64,000 nucleotides of DNA, taken from positions 2,604,001 through 2,668,000 of the forward strand of contig CP036163.1 in NCBI GenBank assembly GCA_019056595.1, in the 5' to 3' direction. This DNA is from Pectobacterium atrosepticum. Lineage in GTDB: Bacteria; Pseudomonadota; Gammaproteobacteria; Enterobacterales; Enterobacteriaceae. A program made the position numbers and the translations under genes. A model generated the notes under the pieces. That model saw nothing but the letters and a program-made list of their open reading frames with translations, made no database searches and had not been told where the DNA came from. Below are positions 27,681 to 37,371 of the stretch, piece by piece (the stretch's first letter is position 1; each line of letters opens with the position of its first letter).

Positions 27681-28201
27681 ATGATATCGGGGTAGAAAAA
27701 AATAAATAACAAGGTTAAAAAATCGACATTAATTAATAAATGTCACAATTGAAAATAATAAATTACAAAAAAATAAACGATAAGAAAAGGATCTAATCCT
27801 TATTGGGTACTTCTCTATTGATTAATATTTATTACCCATCTTAGTTGCTATAAGAAAATAATATTAATCACCCGGGCAATGAATAAATTAAGGGATTTTG
27901 TTACGTTTATTCCGCCATCAATATACTACGTTATTGTCTACACTTCATTTGTCATTCCCTTGGCCTGTAAATATTCTCAACAGGTATTCCCGATAGGTAT
28001 GAAAGCGACGACCATTCCCTTCGCCAAGGCAGCGATTGGAGCATAAACGTCGCCAGCATTCCTGTATCGGAGAAACACTGGGAGATAAGCGGAATGATGA
28101 AAGCAATGGAGTTCGTGGGGGAAATCGCGTCTGTACATCACCCCTAACATAAAATAACGACACCTGCCGTGTCAGACTTCAATAAATAAAAAAGGAATAT
28201 C
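27681..28201 (+). other. Gap before chemoreceptor 4
   Basis: About 520 bases. The first 250 are strongly AT-rich; the second half has normal composition but no supported gene (a 72-codon reverse frame at 27945-28163 has no family likeness). AAAGGAATATC immediately precedes ATG 28202 and supplies the ribosome site. A TAAATATT / CCCGATAG pair near 27965 has 13 instead of 11 bases between the parts, so it is not called as a FliA promoter. Confidence 0.6.
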
Positions 28202-29848
28202 ATGAAGAATATGAGTTTGGGAAAAATGTTAGGAACAGGCTTTACGCTAATTATCGTTATTGGATTCTTAGTCGCCATATTGGGCCGCGTTCAGTTAGAA
28301 AAACTTGGGGGAAACATTCAGATTCTGTCACAGATGCGTATTACCAATCTTCTGCTCATGCAGGAAGTTAAAGACAACGTCAACATAGCGGCACGCTCTA
28401 TCAGAAATATTGCACTTCTGACCGACCAACAACAAATGAAGGTGGAAAAAGATCGCATTGAGCAAACCATCGCACGTAATAGCGATTTGCTCGTGCAAAT
28501 ACGTAAAAATGCAGTAAATGACGAGGCTAAAACGTTGCTCGCCACGCTGGATCAGGCTCGCCCGGCCTATACCAACAGCATGAAAAAAGCCATCGACCTG
28601 GCTATGTCCAACGAACACGACGCATTTCGCAATTTTCTGCTGACGGAAGTGCGTACCACGCAAGCAAGCGTATTCGACATTCTGGATAAAATGGTTGGAA
28701 TGCAAAAACAACTGACCGTCACGCTCGCCAATGAATCCGAGAATAATGCGTTACACGCTGGCACCCTAATGTTGATCATCGCGTTGTGTTCTGCCCTGTT
28801 GGGAGGCGTTGTTGCCTGGTGGATCACCCGGAAAATCAAACGCCAACTGGGTGGAGAACCCGCTTATACGCTGGAGATTACCCGTCAAGTTGCACAAGGG
28901 AATCTTGCCATCGCCATTGAACGGCGCGATGGAGACACCACCAGCGTTCTCGCTGCAATGGAGGAAATGCGCCAAAGCCTGAGCAATATCGTCGGACAAG
29001 TCCATCAAAGCAGCGAATCTATCGCCACGGGAGCCAACCAGATTGCGATGGGCAACACCGATCTCAGTCAGCGCACGGAAGAACAGGCCGCCAACCTTCA
29101 GGAAACCGCTGCCTCTATGGAAGAGATGAACACCACGGTTAAGCAGAATGCCGATACCGTGCGCACCGCTGCACAGCTCGCCAACTCGGCCAGTGCCGCA
29201 GCCCGTAAAGGAGGCGATGTCGTCAGCAACGTTGTGCGGACCATGGAAGAGATCACCGCGAGTTCACGTAAAATCGGCGATATTATCGGCGTAATAGACG
29301 GTATTGCTTTCCAGACCAATATTCTGGCACTCAACGCCGCCGTCGAAGCCGCACGAGCAGGGGAACAGGGACGCGGGTTCGCGGTCGTTGCCGGAGAAGT
29401 TCGCTCACTCGCTCAACGTTCCGCTTCTGCTGCGCGTGAAATCAAAGACCTGATTGGCATCAGCGTAGGAAAAGTGGAAACGGGTGGTCTGTTGGTTAAC
29501 GAAGCAGGGGTGACCATAGCAGAAGTCGTGGATCAGTCGCAGCGCGTCGCCAACCTTATCAATGAGATCGGCCTGACCACGCATGAGCAGGAACAGGGCG
29601 TTTCCCAGGTCAATGATGCGGTGAATCAGCTCGATCAGGTAACCCAACAAAATGCCGCACTGGTTGAAGAATCCGCCTCTGCCGCAGACAGCCTGAGCCA
29701 ACAGGCCAGAAATCTGGTTGAGTTGATGGGCGTGTTCAAAATCGACGGTATCCAGACACAACGAGCCGCACCGCCAGTGGCTACGCTGTCTAGACCGAAA
29801 TTAGCGTTAGCTGGTAATTCGAGTAACACAAACTGGGAAACCTTTTAA
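28202..29848 (+). CDS. Methyl-accepting chemotaxis protein 4
   Basis: 548 residues. Membrane helix 1 about 11-30 ('[19 protein letters not shown]'), periplasmic four-helix sensor (about 32-185), membrane helix 2 about 188-210 ('[21 protein letters not shown]' in short), HAMP with '[21 protein letters not shown]', full signalling hairpin, and the terminal tether NWETF. Most like receptor 3 in all cytoplasmic parts; the periplasmic part has diverged. With four receptors in a row and a shared signalling half, the cluster looks like repeated tandem duplication followed by sensor divergence. Confidence 0.95.
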   Translation: MKNMSLGKMLGTGFTLIIVIGFLVAILGRVQLEKLGGNIQILSQMRITNLLLMQEVKDNVNIAARSIRNIALLTDQQQMKVEKDRIEQTIARNSDLLVQIRKNAVNDEAKTLLATLDQARPAYTNSMKKAIDLAMSNEHDAFRNFLLTEVRTTQASVFDILDKMVGMQKQLTVTLANESENNALHAGTLMLIIALCSALLGGVVAWWITRKIKRQLGGEPAYTLEITRQVAQGNLAIAIERRDGDTTSVLAAMEEMRQSLSNIVGQVHQSSESIATGANQIAMGNTDLSQRTEEQAANLQETAASMEEMNTTVKQNADTVRTAAQLANSASAAARKGGDVVSNVVRTMEEITASSRKIGDIIGVIDGIAFQTNILALNAAVEAARAGEQGRGFAVVAGEVRSLAQRSASAAREIKDLIGISVGKVETGGLLVNEAGVTIAEVVDQSQRVANLINEIGLTTHEQEQGVSQVNDAVNQLDQVTQQNAALVEESASAADSLSQQARNLVELMGVFKIDGIQTQRAAPPVATLSRPKLALAGNSSNTNWETF

Positions 29849-29875
29849 CCCACGTCACTTTTCGGTACAACTGGT

Positions 29876-29902
29876 AAAAAGCCGCCCTCCAGGGCGGCTT
29901 TT
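29876..29902. terminator. Bidirectional terminator, receptor 4 / small ORF
   Basis: GCCGCCCT, CC, AGGGCGGC with A5 on the left and T4 on the right. It ends receptor 4 on the plus strand and, read on the minus strand with T5, ends the small gene at 29905-30072. Confidence 0.9.
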
Positions 29903-29904
29903 GG

Positions 29905-30072
29905 CTAAACTTTTTTACCCAACGGCATCAATTGAATCGTCGCCATCAGTGCCGCGGTAAAAAACATGACTATTGATAACAAATCAGGGGCATAGAACCA
30001 CGATGTGTACGCGATGTGTACCTCTGAGTTATTTAAAGCACATAAAACTGCATGAATTAAATGTATTCCCAT
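29905..30072 (-). CDS. 55-aa small membrane protein, unknown
   Basis: ATG 30072 to TAG 29905, 55 residues, with AAAAGGAGCTCTCA directly before the start (GGAG eight bases upstream) and an intrinsic terminator two bases after the stop. Sequence features: His-containing N-terminus (MGIHLIHAVLC), a middle 'VHIAYTSWFYAPD', then one hydrophobic helix of about 20 residues ('LLSIVMFFTAALMATIQL') ending in 'GKKV', so a single-pass membrane protein. Too short for usual gene calling. An 11-bp tandem repeat (CGATGTGTAC at 30001 and 30012) lies inside the frame; loss of one copy would shift the frame to an early stop. Family not recognised; translation signals make it believable. Confidence 0.6.
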   Translation of the reverse strand: MGIHLIHAVLCALNNSEVHIAYTSWFYAPDLLSIVMFFTAALMATIQLMPLGKKV

Positions 30073-30211
30073 TGAGAGCTCCTTTTAAAAAATGGAAGCG
30101 GTCGAATCTGTAGCCGCAAATTCATTTTACGCCCATGAGGAAGGGGGGGCGAAATCGCACACCTTTGCTCCCATACAACGTCTCAATGACCAAGAACCGT
30201 TGCCTACATAC

Positions 30212-30242
30212 AAAAAAGCCGCTGAAATATCAGCGGCTTTTT
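30212..30242. terminator. Terminator of the aminotransferase gene
   Basis: GCCGCTGA, loop AATA, TCAGCGGC with A6 before and T5 after, about 30 bases beyond the aminotransferase stop codon. It ends the leftward liv/aminotransferase transcription. Confidence 0.9.
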
Positions 30243-30270
30243 ACATCAACGGGTTGCTTGCTATCGGCGA

Positions 30271-31461
30271 TTACAACGCACGGCGTAGGCGAGCGACTGC
30301 TTCATGCATTTGCTCATCCGTTGCGGTCGCAAAGGACAGACGCAGCGTTGAGTAGTCGATGTTGTCTGGGAAGAAGAATTCGCCCGGCACAAAGACAACG
30401 CCTTGTTCCAGCGTCTTTTTCAGCCATTCCGTCGTGTTGAAATCGTCCTGACGGAACTTCGCCCACAGGAACATCCCACCTTTCGGCTGGTTAAAGGTGA
30501 TCACATCACCCAGTTCCTTCTCGACCAGCTGTGCCAGCAGTTCGCCTTTATGCTTATAAGCGTGGCGAATTTTCTCGATCTGCGTCTCCAAACGTCCCAG
30601 CCCCAGATAGCATTCTGCGACGGTCTGCGACAGTGCGCTAGCGTGCAGGTCAGCGGCCTGTTTGATAATCGCCACCTTGTGCAACAGCCAATCCGGCAGA
30701 ATCGCCCAACCAAGACGCAGACCCGGAGCCAACACTTTCGAGAACGTGGAGGTATACAGCACGTATTCCGTGCTGCCCAGTTTATCCTGCGCCAGCTGGA
30801 ACAGCGTCGGGTTACGCTCATCAGTGAAACGCAATTCGCCATAGGGATCGTCTTCGATAATGACAAAACCGTAGCGCTCCGCCAGTTGAACCAATTGCAG
30901 GCGACGTTCATAACTCAGCGTAACACCGCTCGGATTACCGAAATTCGGGACAATATAAACGCCCTTGATGCGCTGTTTCTTCAGCAGCTCTTCCAGCTCA
31001 TCAACCACAATGCCGTTGGCATCGGACGATACAGACATCACATTCGCCTGCGCCAGTTCCAGCGTTTGCAGCGCTGCCAGATAAGTCGGGCGTTCAACGA
31101 CGAACACATCACCGGGATCGATCATCGAGCGCATAATCAAGTCCAGCGCCTGCTGCGAACCTGCCGTCACGACAATGTCGTCGCCGCGTGTTTTTACGCC
31201 ACGCACAGCACACAGCTCAGCAATGCGATCGCGCAACACGCCACTGCCTTCGGTTAAGCCATACTGGAATGCCGTTTTTGGCTGTTCGGTAATTGCTAAC
31301 TGCGTGGCCTGACTTAAGCCTTCGAAATCAAACAATGCATCTGACGGAATCCCACCAGCCAGCGAGATAATATTTTCCATCTTGCTGTGTTTCAGCAGTT
31401 CACGGATGGCGGAACTTTTTAACTGAGCGATGCGGTGCGCTAACAACCCTTCAATGGCCAT
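30271..31461 (-). CDS. PLP-dependent aminotransferase (2-aminoadipate type)
   Basis: 396 residues, class I/II aminotransferase of the LysN / 2-aminoadipate and MocR-like catalytic subgroup, without a GntR DNA-binding domain. PLP features: 'VTAGSQQALDLI' phosphate-binding loop (about 98-109), 'VPNFGNPSG' Asn (about 172-180), 'IIEDDPYGELRF' Asp and Tyr (about 200-211), and 'STFSKVLAPGLRLGW' with the PLP lysine (about 238-252). Probably transaminates branched-chain or related amino acids, suggested by its place 29 bases downstream of livF in the same direction; the substrate is not proven. Normal length, no damage seen. Confidence 0.85.
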   Translation of the reverse strand: MAIEGLLAHRIAQLKSSAIRELLKHSKMENIISLAGGIPSDALFDFEGLSQATQLAITEQPKTAFQYGLTEGSGVLRDRIAELCAVRGVKTRGDDIVVTAGSQQALDLIMRSMIDPGDVFVVERPTYLAALQTLELAQANVMSVSSDANGIVVDELEELLKKQRIKGVYIVPNFGNPSGVTLSYERRLQLVQLAERYGFVIIEDDPYGELRFTDERNPTLFQLAQDKLGSTEYVLYTSTFSKVLAPGLRLGWAILPDWLLHKVAIIKQAADLHASALSQTVAECYLGLGRLETQIEKIRHAYKHKGELLAQLVEKELGDVITFNQPKGGMFLWAKFRQDDFNTTEWLKKTLEQGVVFVPGEFFFPDNIDYSTLRLSFATATDEQMHEAVARLRRAL

Positions 31462-31490
31462 GTATTCTTAACCTTTCAACAAAACTTCAA

Positions 31491-32192
31491 TTATCCGCCC
31501 AGATAGGCCGAACGTACCGCTTCATTAGCTAACAATGCCGCACCGGTATCTTCCAACACGATATGACCATTTTCAAGTACATAACCCCGGTCAGCCAGTT
31601 TCAGCGCCTGATTGGCATTTTGCTCTACCAGGAAGATGGTCATCCCCTCTTCGCGCAATTGCTGGATCGTATCAAAAATTTGCAGAATGATAATCGGTGC
31701 CAGCCCCAGCGACGGCTCGTCCAGCAGCAGCAAACGCGGCTGGCTCATCAGCGCACGGCCTATCGCCAGCATCTGCTGCTCACCGCCGGACATGGTGCCG
31801 GAACGCTGGGCGCGTCGCTCATGCAGACGAGGGAACAGATCGTAGACGCGCGCAATGCGCTCCTGATACTGATCGCGCTCGGCAAAGAACCCACCCATCG
31901 CCAAATTTTCTTCTACCGTCATACGGGAAAAGACGCGACGGCCTTCCGGCACAATCGCGATAGCTTCGCGCATAATCTGCGCCGTCTGCCAGTGAGTGAT
32001 GTCCTTACCGTCAAACGTAATGGAACCTTCCGACGCGCGCGGATCGCCGCACAGCGTGCCCAGCAGCGTCGTTTTACCGGCACCGTTCGCACCGATCAAC
32101 GTGACAATCTCGCCCTGATTAATATGCAGGCTAACCTGATGCAGCGCCTGAATTTTTCCGTAGTGGGCGGAAACCTGATGTAATGACAGCAT
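31491..32192 (-). CDS. livF: Branched-chain amino acid ABC ATPase LivF
   Basis: 233 residues, ATPase of the LIV high-affinity importer for leucine, isoleucine and valine. Walker A 'GANGAGKTTLLG' (about 34-45), signature 'MSGGEQQMLAIGRAL' (about 134-148), Walker B 'LLLLDEPSLGLAP', H-loop 'LVEQNANQAL'. The ending 'EAVRSAYLGG' is typical. Five-base gap from livG. E. coli LivF is 237 residues, so length is normal. Confidence 0.95.
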   Translation of the reverse strand: MLSLHQVSAHYGKIQALHQVSLHINQGEIVTLIGANGAGKTTLLGTLCGDPRASEGSITFDGKDITHWQTAQIMREAIAIVPEGRRVFSRMTVEENLAMGGFFAERDQYQERIARVYDLFPRLHERRAQRSGTMSGGEQQMLAIGRALMSQPRLLLLDEPSLGLAPIIILQIFDTIQQLREEGMTIFLVEQNANQALKLADRGYVLENGHIVLEDTGAALLANEAVRSAYLGG

Positions 32193-32197
32193 AAACG

Positions 32198-32968
32198 TTA
32201 TCCTTCACCCAGATATGCACGAATGACATCTGGGTTGTTACGAATTTCAGCTGGAGTGCCTTGTGCCAGCGGCGTTCCCTGATTGACGACATAAATCCGG
32301 TCAGAAATCCCCATTACCAGCTTCATATCATGTTCAATCAACAACACGGACACCTGATGGCTATCGCGCAGTTCCGCAATCAGCTGATTTAACTCGTCCG
32401 TTTCTTTCGGGTTCAAACCTGCCGCCGGCTCATCGAGCATCAACAGCTCAGGTCGCGTCACCATGCAGCGGGCAATTTCCAGACGGCGCTGCTGACCGTA
32501 AGCCAGATTCCCCGCCTGACGGTTCGCTAAATCCAGCAGGCCGATACGCTCCAGCCACACCGCGGCACGCGCTTGCGCATCCGCTTCCGCACGACGAAAG
32601 CCCGGCGTTTTCAACAGCCCGGCAAACACGCCGCTTTTCAGGTGTTGATGCTGCGCGACCAGCAGGTTCTCGATCACCGTCATTTCACGGAAGAGGCGAA
32701 CGTGCTGGAACGTGCGCACCACGCCCATGCGGGCAATGGCCTGTCCGGGTAACCCTTCCAGATGACGATCGCGCAGCATGATGGTGCCACCACTCGGGCG
32801 ATAAAAACCGGTCAGGCAGTTAAAGACCGTCGTTTTCCCCGCCCCATTCGGGCCGATCAGCGAGACAATTTCGCCAGCATGAATGTCCATTTCAACATTG
32901 TTGACCGCCAGCAGGCCGCCAAAACGCATCATCAGACCTCTGACTGATAATAGTGGCTGCGTGCTCAT
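32198..32968 (-). CDS. livG: Branched-chain amino acid ABC ATPase LivG
   Basis: 256 residues, the partner ATPase of LivF. Walker A '[18 protein letters not shown]' (about 39-56), signature '[15 protein letters not shown]', Walker B '[15 protein letters not shown]', H-loop '[15 protein letters not shown]', C-terminal '[12 protein letters not shown]'. Overlaps livM by four bases, so translation is coupled. Confidence 0.95.
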   Translation of the reverse strand: MSTQPLLSVRGLMMRFGGLLAVNNVEMDIHAGEIVSLIGPNGAGKTTVFNCLTGFYRPSGGTIMLRDRHLEGLPGQAIARMGVVRTFQHVRLFREMTVIENLLVAQHQHLKSGVFAGLLKTPGFRRAEADAQARAAVWLERIGLLDLANRQAGNLAYGQQRRLEIARCMVTRPELLMLDEPAAGLNPKETDELNQLIAELRDSHQVSVLLIEHDMKLVMGISDRIYVVNQGTPLAQGTPAEIRNNPDVIRAYLGEG

Positions 32969-34239
32969 GCTTGATCTTCCTTCTTCGCGACTTTCAGCTT
33001 CATCTCAGGACGCTTCATCGGCAGCAGGCCTTGCGGACGCCAAATCATCATCAGAACCATCAATGCACCCAGCAACAGCATGCTGTATTCATTCAGGTCG
33101 CGCATCAGTTCGCGGGACACCACCAACAGGATCGCGGCGAGGATGACCGCAAACTGCGAGCCCATTCCGCCCAACACAACAATAGCCAACACAAAGGCAG
33201 ACTCAGCAAACGTGAACGATTCCGGACTAACAAATCCCTGACGCGCGGCAAACAGCGTACCGGCAAACCCAGCAAACGCGGCGCTGATGGTAAAGGCGGT
33301 CAGCTTGATGCGCGTTGGGCTCAGGCCCAGAGAACGACAGGCGATTTCGTCATCACGCAGCGCTTCCCAGGCGCGTCCCAGCGGCATCCGCAGCAGGCGG
33401 TTAATCACAAACAGGGTTAATATGACCAACAGCAGCGCGACCAGATACAGGAAGATAATGCGGTCGCTGGGGTCGTATTGCAGACCGAAGAAATTATGGA
33501 ACGTATCCCAACCGCCATCGCGGGCGTTGCGGCCAAACTCCAGACCAAAGAAGGTCGGTTTAGGGATCTGGCTGATGCCGTTCGGACCACCGGTAATTTC
33601 GGTATTATTCAACAGCAGGATACGGACAATTTCGCCGAACCCAAGCGTCACAATCGCCAGATAATCACCGCGCAAACGCAGCACAGGGAACCCTAGCAGG
33701 AAGCCAGACAGCGCCGCCGCCATGCCCGCCAGCGGCAAACTTTCCCAGAAGCCCAATCCGTAATAGTGATTCAGCAGTGCATAGGTATACGCGCCAATGG
33801 CGTAAAACCCGCCGTAGCCCAAGACCAGCAGACCAGACAGGCCAACCACAACGTTCAAACCCAAGCCCAGCATCACGTAAATCAGCGTGAGGGTGGCGAT
33901 ATCTACCGTACCGCGCGAGACCAGAAACGGCCAAGCGATAGCAGCGATAATCAACGCCGCCGCGACTATCTTCTGTCGTGCCGTACTGCCATCAAAACTC
34001 GGCAGCACCAGTGACGGTGCGGAAAATTTCTTGATGCTTTGTTGGAAAAAGGGGCGAATCAACTGGAAGAAGAACACCACGATGCAGCCCGCACCAATCC
34101 AATACCAGCGAACTTCACCGGCACCGTGCACTACCAGTTTGGTGCCATCCAGCGACAGTTGCATGCCCATTAAAAACGAGGCCAGCACCAGCAGCATGAA
34201 CGCGGAAACCAACGCATTAAGCAGGTTGAGCTGTTTCAT
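32965..34239 (-). CDS. livM: Branched-chain amino acid ABC permease LivM
   Basis: 424 residues, close to the E. coli length of 425. An N-terminal extension with three to four hydrophobic segments ([22 protein letters not shown] at the start, quoted in part) precedes the conserved permease core ('[33 protein letters not shown]' region, about 142-175). The coupling segment '[18 protein letters not shown]' (about 312-329) contacts the ATPases. Forms the channel with LivH. Overlaps both neighbours by four bases. Confidence 0.95.
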   Translation of the reverse strand: MKQLNLLNALVSAFMLLVLASFLMGMQLSLDGTKLVVHGAGEVRWYWIGAGCIVVFFFQLIRPFFQQSIKKFSAPSLVLPSFDGSTARQKIVAAALIIAAIAWPFLVSRGTVDIATLTLIYVMLGLGLNVVVGLSGLLVLGYGGFYAIGAYTYALLNHYYGLGFWESLPLAGMAAALSGFLLGFPVLRLRGDYLAIVTLGFGEIVRILLLNNTEITGGPNGISQIPKPTFFGLEFGRNARDGGWDTFHNFFGLQYDPSDRIIFLYLVALLLVILTLFVINRLLRMPLGRAWEALRDDEIACRSLGLSPTRIKLTAFTISAAFAGFAGTLFAARQGFVSPESFTFAESAFVLAIVVLGGMGSQFAVILAAILLVVSRELMRDLNEYSMLLLGALMVLMMIWRPQGLLPMKRPEMKLKVAKKEDQA

Positions 34240-35162
34240 ACTTTCTCAACCTCCGGGCGACCCAGAATGCCGGTTGGCATCACCAGCAGCACCACAATCA
34301 GCAGCGCAAATGACACCGCATCTTTGTATTCCGTGCTCAGGTAAGCGGACGTCAGCGCTTCGGCTACACCCAAGACCAGCCCGCCGATCATCGCGCCAGG
34401 AATACTGCCAATCCCGCCCAGAACGGCAGCCGTAAAGGCTTTCATCCCAGCCATGAAGCCGATATAGGGGTTGATTACGCCGTAAAATTGTCCCAACAGC
34501 ACGCCTGCAACAGCAGCCATAAGCGCACCAATGACGAATGTCAGTGAGATAACGCGATCGGTGCTGATACCCAGCAGGCTTGCCATTTTCAGGTCTTCAG
34601 CACAGGCGCGGCAGGCGCGTCCCATACGGGAATAGCGAATAAATAGCGTCAGCGCCAGCATGGCAAGGAACGTAACAATCCAGATGGTCAACTGCATGGT
34701 GCTAATGGTGGCCGCAAAGCCATTGCTTTCGCCCAACACCCACTGGCCGGTCACCAGACTCGGCAGCGCAACATCACGCGAGCCCTGATTCAGGCTGACG
34801 TAGTTTTGCAGGAAAATCGACATCCCGATGGCAGAAATCAGTGCAATCAGACGTTTTGACGTTCGCACGGGGCGGTAGGCTACCCGTTCGATACTCCAGC
34901 CGTAGGCGCTGGAAATCACCACCGCAGCAACGAAGGCGACACTAATCAGGAGCCAGCCAGCATCGATGCCCATCATCATCAGGGCCGCAATAACAATAAA
35001 GGAGACATAGCTACCGATCATATAAACCTCGCCGTGCGCGAAGTTAATCATGCCGATAATGCCGTAAACCATGGTGTAGCCAATGGCGATCAGCGCATAG
35101 GTGCTGCCCAACGTTAGGCCGTTGAACATCTGCTGAAGAAAGTAGAGGAACTGCTCGGACAT
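34236..35162 (-). CDS. livH: Branched-chain amino acid ABC permease LivH
   Basis: 308 residues, the same length as E. coli LivH. Eight hydrophobic segments; conserved '[30 protein letters not shown]' region near 14-43 and the ATPase-contact segment '[18 protein letters not shown]' near 186-203. First permease gene, separated from livK by a 156-base gap with two hairpins, which would lower permease expression relative to the binding protein. Confidence 0.95.
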   Translation of the reverse strand: MSEQFLYFLQQMFNGLTLGSTYALIAIGYTMVYGIIGMINFAHGEVYMIGSYVSFIVIAALMMMGIDAGWLLISVAFVAAVVISSAYGWSIERVAYRPVRTSKRLIALISAIGMSIFLQNYVSLNQGSRDVALPSLVTGQWVLGESNGFAATISTMQLTIWIVTFLAMLALTLFIRYSRMGRACRACAEDLKMASLLGISTDRVISLTFVIGALMAAVAGVLLGQFYGVINPYIGFMAGMKAFTAAVLGGIGSIPGAMIGGLVLGVAEALTSAYLSTEYKDAVSFALLIVVLLVMPTGILGRPEVEKV

Positions 35163-35180
35163 ACCTTAACCTTAAATGCC

Positions 35181-35207
35181 GCCCCCGCGCCTTGCGGCAA
35201 CGGGGGC
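35181..35207 (-). other. GC-rich hairpin ahead of livH
   Basis: GCCCCCG (35181-35187) pairs with CGGGGGC (35201-35207), loop containing TTGCCGCAA on the minus strand. Lies about 20 bases before the livH start. Likely slows exonucleases or ribosome entry between livK and livH; not a terminator because no T run follows. Confidence 0.55.
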
Positions 35208-35269
35208 TTCGGTATTGAGGGATAGTAGTGGTACACACTCAGAAAGCGGAAAATGTTCTCCACGCCGAA

Positions 35270-35308
35270 GGGGCAGGCAGCGGTACATTCACCCGCTTCT
35301 GCCTCCCC
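35270..35308 (-). other. Attenuator-like hairpin after livK
   Basis: GGGG-AGGCAG-x-AGCGGG and CCGCT-GCCTG-CCCC form a long stem of about 15 bp with few mismatches, starting 10 bases after the livK stop codon on the minus strand. Followed by TTC rather than a T run. In E. coli a comparable structure separates the abundant binding protein message from the less abundant permease message; I infer the same here. Confidence 0.65.
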
Positions 35309-35318
35309 TGCATGATGA

Positions 35319-36431
35319 TTATTTCACTGCGCTGGAAGTACCGTCTTTGTGCCACTCAAATACGCCAAATTCAAACCCTTTCAGGTCGCCTTTTGCATCC
35401 CAGCTTAATGGTCCCATTACGGTATCCACAGATTTCGCTTTCAGATCCGCGACCAGTTTTTCCGGCTCATCGCTACCAGTACGTGTCATCGCGGTGGTCA
35501 GTGATTGCAGCGCAGCGTAGGTCGTCCAGACGAACGGGCCTGTTGGGTCCAGTTTCTTGGCCTTCAGCGCATCTACAATCGGTTGGTTAGCAGGAACCTG
35601 ATCGTAACGCTTAGGCAGCGTCACCAGCATGCCTTCAGAGGCATCGCCTGCGATGTTAGACAGCGAAGAGTTACCCACGCCTTCCGGGCCCATGAATTTG
35701 GTTGTCATACCAGCCTGACGAGCCTGACGCAGAATCTGTCCCATTTCTGGGTAGTAGCCGCCGAAATAAACGAAATCGACGTTCTCTTTCTTCAGACGCG
35801 CAACCAGCGTAGAGAAATCTTTATCACCCGCCGTCACACCTTCAAACAGCACAACATTCGCACCGGCTTTTTTCAGGCTATCCTGAACAGAGCGGGCCAG
35901 ACCTTCACCATATTGCTGCTTGTCATGAACCACGGCGATACGCTGAGGTTTGATGGTTTCGACAATGTATTTTGCTGAGGTTGGCCCCTGATCGGAATCC
36001 AGCCCCGTCGTGCGCATCACCATTTTATAGCCGCGCGTGGTCAAATCGGCATTGGTTGCCGCAGGCGTAATCATGATCACGCCTTCTTCTTCATAGATAT
36101 CAGACGCAGGCTGCGTGGAGGAGGAACACAGATGGCCAATCACATAACGGATACCGTCATTGATGACTTTGTTCGCTACGGCAACCGCCTGCTTAGGGTC
36201 GCACGCGTCATCATATTCAACGCCAACCAGTTTGTTGCCGTTTACGCCGCCTTTTGCGTTGATATCGGCAATAGCCTGACGCGCGCCAATGAACTCCATA
36301 TCTCCATATTGCGCAACGGGCCCAGACATTGCGCCAACAACCGCAACCTTAATATCGGCAGCGCTGACCGCATGGCTAAACGCCGCAGCCATACAACCCA
36401 TCAGCAATACTTTACCTTTACTGAATTTCAT
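35319..36431 (-). CDS. livK: Branched-chain amino acid binding protein (LivK/LivJ)
   Basis: 370 residues from ATG 36431 ('[24 protein letters not shown]' signal, cleavage before ADIKVAV); an upstream in-frame start at 36452 is less likely. Periplasmic leucine/isoleucine/valine-binding protein: '[19 protein letters not shown]' at the mature N-terminus, '[17 protein letters not shown]', '[19 protein letters not shown]' ligand loop (positions abbreviated), '[15 protein letters not shown]'. LivJ and LivK are very alike; position directly before livHMGF favours the livK name. No second binding-protein gene lies in the window. Confidence 0.92.
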   Translation of the reverse strand: MKFSKGKVLLMGCMAAAFSHAVSAADIKVAVVGAMSGPVAQYGDMEFIGARQAIADINAKGGVNGNKLVGVEYDDACDPKQAVAVANKVINDGIRYVIGHLCSSSTQPASDIYEEEGVIMITPAATNADLTTRGYKMVMRTTGLDSDQGPTSAKYIVETIKPQRIAVVHDKQQYGEGLARSVQDSLKKAGANVVLFEGVTAGDKDFSTLVARLKKENVDFVYFGGYYPEMGQILRQARQAGMTTKFMGPEGVGNSSLSNIAGDASEGMLVTLPKRYDQVPANQPIVDALKAKKLDPTGPFVWTTYAALQSLTTAMTRTGSDEPEKLVADLKAKSVDTVMGPLSWDAKGDLKGFEFGVFEWHKDGTSSAVK

Positions 36432-36835
36432 TTTTTTTACCCCATCTGTCATTATGGATATTGCCGAAAACCTGACCGCCTTCTGCCATAACCTGCTATT
36501 TTCTTATAAGTAAGAAAGGCTTAGGTTATTATTAGTAATGTTTTCTAATAAGGCTTTATTTTTCATATTATTAAACAGGAGTTTTATGCTGCAAATCAAC
36601 TCACCCTGTCAGAAACAAGCGGAGCAAACAGCACAAAACACCAGATGTAAAAACCAGTATTCAATTTATATATAGTCAGATATTCTACTTTATGCATTAA
36701 TTGTTGATGGATTACTCGAAAAACAAAGAATGAGAAAAACATTTGCTCTATTAACCATAACGCTCAAATTACACAACTGTTCCACTACAAGACAACTACA
36801 TTATTCTTCACTCACATGATGGAGTGCCGATAAAA
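36432..36835. other. Divergent control region of livK and panM
   Basis: About 400 AT-rich bases with no gene. On the livK side there are long AT stretches (near 36510-36570 and 36660-36700) of the kind that bind Lrp or H-NS, but no operator could be delimited. On the panM side GGAG at 36821-36824 lies 11 bases before ATG 36836. Confidence 0.6.
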
Positions 36836-37282
36836 ATGAAACTAACCATTGAATGCCTCACCCAGTTCAGCCCTCAGGATAAAATTGATCTGGCGAAAAT
36901 TTGGCCGCATCAGAACATTGATTTACTCGAAGAAGGGCTCACGCTCGATCAGCGGTTATTCGCCGCCCGTTTTAACGATCGACTGTTAGGTGGTGTGCTG
37001 GTCGAAATTGAAGGGGAATATGCGGAACTGAGCGATCTGATGGTGCGAGAAGTCACGCGGCGACGTGGCGTAGGGCAACTTTTGATTGATGAAGCGCGTC
37101 GCCAGCTTCCTGAGGTTAAAGAATGGTGGTTGGCAACGGCCGATCATGCTTCGATCAAAGAGGAAGTGCTGGCGCGATTTATGGTGTCTTGCGGCTTCTC
37201 ACCCGTATCCGGCGGCTGGCGCTATATTCGCAGAAAAGAAACGCCGCTGATTCTTGACGAACTCAACCCAGAGAAACCATAA
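36836..37282 (+). CDS. panM: PanD maturation/regulatory factor PanM
   Basis: 148 residues (127 in E. coli), GNAT-fold protein that with CoA promotes self-cleavage of aspartate decarboxylase PanD and so tunes beta-alanine and pantothenate synthesis. N-terminus 'MKLTIECLTQFSPQDKIDLAKIWP' agrees with E. coli PanM at most positions. The acetyl-CoA loop 'VREVTRRRGVGQLLIDEARRQ' (about 73-93) is intact. The C-terminus is about 20 residues longer than in E. coli ('RRKETPLILDELNPEKP'). The frame is open from a GTG at 36824, but ATG 36836 fits the family. Confidence 0.9.
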   Translation: MKLTIECLTQFSPQDKIDLAKIWPHQNIDLLEEGLTLDQRLFAARFNDRLLGGVLVEIEGEYAELSDLMVREVTRRRGVGQLLIDEARRQLPEVKEWWLATADHASIKEEVLARFMVSCGFSPVSGGWRYIRRKETPLILDELNPEKP

Positions 37283-37311
37283 ACACATCTCTACGGCCTG
37301 ACTTTCACGTT

Positions 37312-37346
37312 GGACAAAAACAAAACGACCGGGCATTACCCGGTCG
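37312..37346 (-). terminator. Terminator of rpoH
   Basis: On the minus strand CGACCGGG, loop TAATG, CCCGGTCG is followed by TTTTGTTTTTG. It starts about 25 bases after the rpoH stop. Confidence 0.9.
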
Positions 37347-37371
37347 CTACAGAAAGAGACGATGAGAGCGA

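Noticed and set aside
27960-27995. FliA-like pair TAAATATT and CCCGATAG before receptor 4
   Set aside because: Spacing is 13 rather than 11 and the -10 part is imperfect.
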